Source of the DNA: Bacillus sp. Marseille-Q3570
GTDB lineage: Bacteria > Bacillota > Bacilli > Bacillales > Fictibacillaceae
Reading direction: 5' to 3'
Assembly (NCBI RefSeq): GCF_946151055.1
Contig: NZ_CAMGYZ010000005.1
Location: forward strand, 62,001 to 126,000
Length of the DNA: 64,000 nt
Shown here: positions 60,478 through 64,000 of the stretch, piece by piece
How the letters are laid out: each line of letters begins with the position of its first letter
Position numbering within the stretch: position 1 is the stretch's first letter
The notes under the pieces: generated by a model
What the model was told of the DNA's origin: nothing
The model's input: the letters and a program-made list of their open reading frames with translations, nothing else
Database searches by the model: none
Position numbers and translations under genes: made by a program

Positions 60478-61362
60478 ATGAAATTAGCAACGATTAAAAG
60501 ATATGGACAGGAAAAAGCAGCAATCATTATCCAAGAAGGGGCTATCCTGGTCGAATCCCTTAACCGGAATACGAATTCGAGTTGGGCGACTGGACTTTTC
60601 GATATCATCCAATCCGGGCAGCTCAACCGTATGAAGGAATGGTACCAAATTGAAGGAAAAAGCCAATTGAGCGAATTCCATGAAATCATCCCGAAGAGTG
60701 AAATCGAATATGCTCCATTATATAGACATCCACGGAAAATCTGGGGAATCGGCTTGAATTATGTGGAACATGCCTCTGATTTGAGTGAAAAGGCTCCGAA
60801 TACAGAGCCTGCAAGTTTCATGAAGCCTGATACGACCATCATCGGTCCGAATGATACGATCAAAATCCCACATCAGTCGGAACGTACGACGGCGGAAGCT
60901 GAATTGGGCGTCATCATCGGAAAGGAGTGTAAGAATGTAAGCGAAGAGGAAGCGCCTGACGTGATTGCAGGGTTTACCACGATCATCGATATGACGGCAG
61001 AAGACATTCTGGAGCATAACCCACGTTATTTGACCAGATCGAAGAGTTTCGATACATTCTTCAGTTTCGGACCTGAGCTTGTCACACCAGATGAAGTTGA
61101 TGAAGTTCATGATTTGAATGTATCAACTGTCATCAACGGGGAACTGCATCGGAAAAATATCGTTTCGAATATGACTTTCCGTCCATGGCATTTAGTGTCT
61201 TTCCACTCAAAAGTCATGACATTGTTACCAGGTGATATCATTTCAACAGGGACGCCTGGAGCTGTCGTCATCAGAGATGGGGATGTTGTGGAATGCCATA
61301 TTGATGGATTTGAAAAACTCACCAATCAAGTGAAGGATTTGAAGGTGAGTAACGTTCGATAA
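60478..61362 (+). CDS. Fumarylacetoacetate hydrolase (FAH) family protein
   Basis: A 294-residue protein with the C-terminal FAH catalytic domain (~residues 80-285). Metal ligands appear in 'TTAEAELGVIIGKE' (Glu) and 'GFTTIIDMTAEDI' (Asp), with 'GDIISTGTPGAV' as the conserved glycine-rich end. The family includes 2-keto-3-deoxy-sugar-acid dehydratases and 2,4-diketo-3-deoxy-acid hydrolases such as LRA6 of the non-phosphorylated L-rhamnose route, besides fumarylpyruvate hydrolases. Next to IlvD/Edd-like, Ldh and RraA genes a diketo-acid hydrolase role is attractive. AAAAGGAGAGG precedes the ATG and a strong terminator follows. Confidence 0.88.
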   Translation: MKLATIKRYGQEKAAIIIQEGAILVESLNRNTNSSWATGLFDIIQSGQLNRMKEWYQIEGKSQLSEFHEIIPKSEIEYAPLYRHPRKIWGIGLNYVEHASDLSEKAPNTEPASFMKPDTTIIGPNDTIKIPHQSERTTAEAELGVIIGKECKNVSEEEAPDVIAGFTTIIDMTAEDILEHNPRYLTRSKSFDTFFSFGPELVTPDEVDEVHDLNVSTVINGELHRKNIVSNMTFRPWHLVSFHSKVMTLLPGDIISTGTPGAVVIRDGDVVECHIDGFEKLTNQVKDLKVSNVR

Positions 61363-61365
61363 AGC

Positions 61366-61398
61366 AAAGACCGGGTGAGCGATCACTCCGGTCTTTTT
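61366..61398 (+). terminator. Terminator of the RraA-Ldh-FAH operon
   Basis: AAAGACCGG (61366-61374) pairs with CCGGTCTTT (61388-61396), with inner GTGA/TCAC pairing offset by one base, followed by T residues. The complementary A-run means it may also stop minus-strand transcription from the dehydratase gene. Confidence 0.82.
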
Positions 61399-61467
61399 CA
61401 TGTGGAACTATATATCGTTCAAATCTGCCGATGAAAAACTGAATCGGTGAAAACGGGGAATTTTTCG

Positions 61468-63183
61468 TTAATTTGACTCCATAGGGACTTTCTTTGTAAT
61501 CGGAAGCAAGAAGTCGAAATCGCATCCTTTATCTGCTTGCATGACATGTTGTTGGAACAATTTCGTATAACCCCGTTCGGCAAGGATCGGTGCTTCCCGA
61601 TTATTTCTCCTTCTTTCAAGCTCTTCATCTGGAACGAGAAGCTCCAATTTCCTGTTTTCAACATCCAATTCGATTATATCTCCTGTTCTAACCAATCCAA
61701 TCACACCACCTGCTGCCGCTTCAGGAGCTACGTGAAGGATGACTGTACCAAAAGCTGTCCCGCTCATCCTGGCATCGGAAATCCTCACCATATCACGAAC
61801 CCCTTGTTTCAGAAGTTTTGGAGGAATCGGCAGCATTCCAGCTTCAGGCATTCCGGGAGCCCCGACAGGTCCAGTATTTTGCAGGATCATGATGTCATCT
61901 GGTTGTATGTCCAGATCAGGGTCATCAATCCGTTTTTCAAGGTCTAGTGTCGAGGTAAAAACGACAGCTCTTCCACGGTGTTTCAATAGTTCCGGAGAAG
62001 CTGCCTTCGGCTTGATGACAGCTCCATCCGGCGCAAGGTTCCCTTTTAATACTGCAATACCGCCTTCTTTATGTAATGGCTGGTCGAAAGATGATATGAT
62101 CGGCCGGTACACTTTGGAGAATTCAACGGCATCAATCGTATTTCGGAGAATCTTGCCAGTTACGGTAAGCTCATCAAGGTGTAAGAGAGACCTTAATTCC
62201 TTCAGAACGGCAGGAGTGCCTCCAGCTTTGAAGAAGTCTTCCATCTGGTATTCTCCCGCAGGTCTCAGATTGGCAATCATTGGCGTCGTCCTGCTTAGGT
62301 CATCAAAATGGTGAAGAGGCAGTTCAATACCAAGTCGCCCGGCTATTGCTATGAGATGGATCACAGCATTTGTCGAACCCCCGACAGCCATAAGAGCTCG
62401 AATAGCATTTTCAAAGGCTTTTTCAGTCATGATTTTCGAAGGGGTGATTTCCTTCTCGACCAATTCTACAATCTTTTTCCCTGTATCCACTGCATGTTTC
62501 ATCCGACGGTTGTCTGTGGCTGGAATCGCAGCGCCTTCGGGAAGCATCATACCCAAAGCTTCAGCACACACAGACATCGTACTTGCACTGCCCATCACCA
62601 TGCAATGTCCAGCTGTCGGCGCTAATGAAGCATTGATTTCGCCGAGGCTCTTTTCGTCGATCTGACCGCCTCGATATTCCTGCCAAAAGAAACGGCAATC
62701 GGAGCATGCGCCTAATGTCCTGCCTTTATATTCCCCGTTATTCATCGGACCGCCTGTTATAAGGATTGTAGGGATATCAGCGCTTGCGGCACCCATCAAT
62801 TGGGAGGGGGTGACCTTGTCGCAACCACCGATCAGCACGACTCCATCAATTGGTTGAGCCCGGATCATTTCTTCTGTATCCATAGCTGCAAGGTTTCGAT
62901 AGAGCATAGTAGTGGGACTCGTGTTTATTTCACCCAATGAAATGGTCGGAAATTCAAGAGGAATGCCGCCAGCCATCAATACACCATTCTTCACCGCATC
63001 TACAATGGGCCCTACATGTGAATGACATCTATTGATTTCACTCTTCGTGTTACAGATTCCGATGACAGGTTTATCGTAATCTTCTGGCTCGAAACCAAGA
63101 TGCCGATTGAATGCTTGTCTGATGAATGTACTGAATCCCGAATCTCCATAAGAGGTAAGCTTCTCTGATTTTTTTTGAGTCAT
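61468..63183 (-). CDS. IlvD/Edd-family dehydratase (sugar-acid type)
   Basis: A 571-residue Fe-S dehydratase. Cluster-ligand cysteines are visible in 'VIGICNTKSEINRCHSHV' , GGCDKVTPSQ and 'APTAGHCMVMGSASTMSV'. The longer pattern, including 'NSRM'-type replacement by 'GACSDCRFFWQEYRGG' (in outline), fits the aldonic-acid dehydratase branch (D-xylonate, L-arabonate, galactonate types) better than IlvD of branched-chain amino acid synthesis. It removes water from a sugar acid to make a 2-keto-3-deoxy acid. AAAGGAG lies 10 nt before ATG 63183. Divergent from the LarA-like gene; an operator-like site lies 39 bp upstream. Confidence 0.9.
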   Translation of the reverse strand: MTQKKSEKLTSYGDSGFSTFIRQAFNRHLGFEPEDYDKPVIGICNTKSEINRCHSHVGPIVDAVKNGVLMAGGIPLEFPTISLGEINTSPTTMLYRNLAAMDTEEMIRAQPIDGVVLIGGCDKVTPSQLMGAASADIPTILITGGPMNNGEYKGRTLGACSDCRFFWQEYRGGQIDEKSLGEINASLAPTAGHCMVMGSASTMSVCAEALGMMLPEGAAIPATDNRRMKHAVDTGKKIVELVEKEITPSKIMTEKAFENAIRALMAVGGSTNAVIHLIAIAGRLGIELPLHHFDDLSRTTPMIANLRPAGEYQMEDFFKAGGTPAVLKELRSLLHLDELTVTGKILRNTIDAVEFSKVYRPIISSFDQPLHKEGGIAVLKGNLAPDGAVIKPKAASPELLKHRGRAVVFTSTLDLEKRIDDPDLDIQPDDIMILQNTGPVGAPGMPEAGMLPIPPKLLKQGVRDMVRISDARMSGTAFGTVILHVAPEAAAGGVIGLVRTGDIIELDVENRKLELLVPDEELERRRNNREAPILAERGYTKLFQQHVMQADKGCDFDFLLPITKKVPMESN

Positions 63184-63221
63184 CAATAAAAAACTCCTTT
63201 CTTTTTGTTACTTTAATATTA

Positions 63222-63232
63222 TGGTAAGACCA
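63222..63232. promoter_or_regulatory. GntR/FadR-type operator (site 3, one mismatch)
   Basis: TGGTAAGACCA differs by one base from the palindrome TGGTCAGACCA and lies 39 bp upstream of the dehydratase start on the minus strand. It links the dehydratase gene to the same regulator. The rest of the 309-bp gap 63187-63495 is AT-rich and holds the divergent promoter described at 63372. Confidence 0.65.
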
Positions 63233-63371
63233 ATAAAGGCTTGAAAACTTTAAACCTATGAATATATTAGCACAGACTATATTAATTTGCAGAAAATTAT
63301 AAAAATACATTTGCTGGATCCATAATAAAAAGATGTATTATAAGATAATTTGTTTAAATTTAAAAACAAGG

Positions 63372-63401
63372 TTGACAAAATTTTCAGAAATATAATAAAA
63401 T
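63372..63401 (+). promoter_or_regulatory. Candidate SigA promoter for the LarA-like gene
   Basis: TTGACA (63372-63377), an 18-bp spacer and TAAAAT (63396-63401) fit SigA. The GntR operator (site 4) is 42 bp downstream of the -10 box, so repression would act after initiation unless a second promoter overlaps the operator. Confidence 0.5.
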
Positions 63402-63442
63402 AACAATAACTTCATAGGAGAAGTCCTTAATTTTCGTATTAT

Positions 63443-63453
63443 TGGTCAGACCA
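63443..63453. promoter_or_regulatory. GntR/FadR-type operator TGGTCAGACCA (site 4)
   Basis: A perfect copy of the palindrome in the same extended context as sites 1 and 2 (TATTATTGGTCAGACCATAA), 43 bp before the LarA-like start. TATAAT at 63460 just downstream could be a -10 box for a second promoter that the operator overlaps. Confidence 0.78.
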
Positions 63454-63495
63454 TAATAATATAATAACTAAACTCGCCGTATTGGAGTTGTGTGT

Positions 63496-64000
63496 ATGAT
63501 TGAAATGATCGAAATTGAACAATGTTTTCCAGATGCTCAACTTCAAGATTTACATAAAAAAATCCATACAGAAATCAATAGACATGTATTATCAGATCGT
63601 TTACCACCAAATGCCGAAATTGCCATAACAGCTGGTAGCAGAGGAATAACGAATATTGTGGAAATCCTCAAGTCCATCGTAAGCACAGTTAAAGAATTAG
63701 GATTCAAACCCTTTTTGGTACCAGCAATGGGGAGTCATGGAGGCGCGACAGCTGAAGGGCAATTGGAAGTGCTCAAGCATTTAGGGATTACAGAAACCGT
63801 GGTGGGGGCGCCGATCCGCTCTTCGATGGATGTTGAGTTAATCGGTCATACACCGAACGGCACTCCAGTTTACATGGATAAGAACGCCTACCATGCAAAT
63901 GGCATCATCGTCGTCAATCGTGTCAAAGCGCATACTGCTTTTCGAGGAAAAGTAGAGAGCGGTTTAAGTAAGATGGTGACAATCGGACTGGGGAAAATCA
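63496..64000 (+). CDS. LarA-like (DUF2088) nickel-pincer racemase/epimerase family, N-terminal part (partial)
   Basis: Open from ATG 63496 to the right edge: 168 residues beginning MIEMIEIEQCFPDAQLQDLH. 'EIAITAGSRGITNIVEIL', 'PFLVPAMGSHGGATAEGQLE' and 'GIIVVNRVKAHTAF' match the N-terminal domain of LarA homologues, where the His of 'MGSHGGAT' and the K-x-H of VKAHT lie near the cofactor site. Besides lactate racemase, this family includes other 2-hydroxyacid racemases and a D-gluconate 2-epimerase, which would suit a sugar-acid cluster. TTGGAG lies 8 nt before the ATG. The C-terminal half, with the remaining catalytic residues, is outside the window. Confidence 0.8.
   Translation, partial: MIEMIEIEQCFPDAQLQDLHKKIHTEINRHVLSDRLPPNAEIAITAGSRGITNIVEILKSIVSTVKELGFKPFLVPAMGSHGGATAEGQLEVLKHLGITETVVGAPIRSSMDVELIGHTPNGTPVYMDKNAYHANGIIVVNRVKAHTAFRGKVESGLSKMVTIGLGKI

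Noticed and set aside
61468-63183. ilvD of branched-chain amino acid biosynthesis
   Set aside because: Context (LarA-like, FAH, RraA, GntR operators) and the GACSDC segment point to the sugar-acid dehydratase branch, so no gene symbol was given.
1-64000. Insertion sequences, phage genes, tRNA and rRNA genes
   Set aside because: No transposase, integrase or structural phage proteins, no terminal inverted repeats with target duplications, and no tRNA cloverleaf or rRNA sequence was recognised on either strand by eye.

Overview
The window looks like a chromosomal stretch from a Gram-positive, low-to-moderate G+C Bacillaceae (Firmicutes), probably a salt-tolerant aerobic heterotroph. The reasons are strong AGGAGG-type ribosome-binding sites, frequent TTG/GTG starts, YesL/YesM/YesN and LplABC-type modules, a caa3-type cytochrome c oxidase, a cre-like site, a possible SigB promoter, and genes for using mannosyl-/glucosyl-glycerate-type compatible solutes. 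No rRNA, tRNA, CRISPR array, transposase or phage gene was seen, and no clear pseudogene.

Layout. (1) 1-3632: tail of an Nramp-type metal transporter, an NAD-dependent epimerase, a DHDPS-like aldolase and an unusual winged-helix regulator. (2) 3704-10763: DUF624 protein, YesM/YesN-type two-component system, and an LplB/LplC/lipoprotein ABC importer for a saccharide. (3) 10830-25658: a tightly packed, apparently all-cytoplasmic glycan degradation operon: GH38 alpha-mannosidase, DegT aminotransferase, deacetylase-fold protein, a large lyase-like protein, three Gfo/Idh/MocA oxidoreductases, class I aldolase, PfkB kinase, D-lyxose/mannose isomerase-type cupin and a DUF4432 mutarotase-like protein. 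(4) 25736-26608: ROK fructokinase. (5) 26732-31417 (minus strand): ctaCDEF-like oxidase genes and a DUF2071 gene. (6) 31630-35343: small charged protein, M14-like peptidase, FAD-Rieske oxidoreductase, DUF2512 and STAS-like genes, the last two behind a SigB-like promoter. (7) 35549-43054: RpiR regulator divergent from a mngA-like PTS EIIABC, mngB-like GH38 and a GH13_18 phosphorylase. (8) 43725-44699: metallo-beta-lactamase-fold hydrolase. (9) 44969-55590: LacI-controlled operon with RraA-like aldolase, Ldh-family dehydrogenase, Fe-ADH, ALDH, TRAP transporter, glycerate kinase and D-glycerate dehydrogenase. (10) 55738-64000: membrane transporter, two GntR regulators, a second RraA-Ldh pair, FAH-family hydrolase, IlvD/Edd dehydratase and a LarA-like gene running off the end.

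How they fit: region 2 would sense and import an oligosaccharide. Region 3 would take it apart inside the cell by glycosidase and keto-sugar chemistry; mannose could go to fructose by the cupin isomerase and on to F6P by the ROK kinase. Regions 9 and 10 look like two sugar-acid/hydroxy-acid pathways that share paralogous RraA-Ldh pairs but have different regulators. Four copies of the operator TGGTCAGACCA (one imperfect) tie the GntR gene at 57909 to the genes of region 10.

The most unusual signal is not coding. Three intergenic regions carry tandem arrays of three different octamers, each repeating at exactly 21 bp (ATCRCGAC x4, GCCGGATT x7, TGAACAGA x9). A fourth region carries six 52-bp units, each containing a palindrome. 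All are close to whole helical turns.
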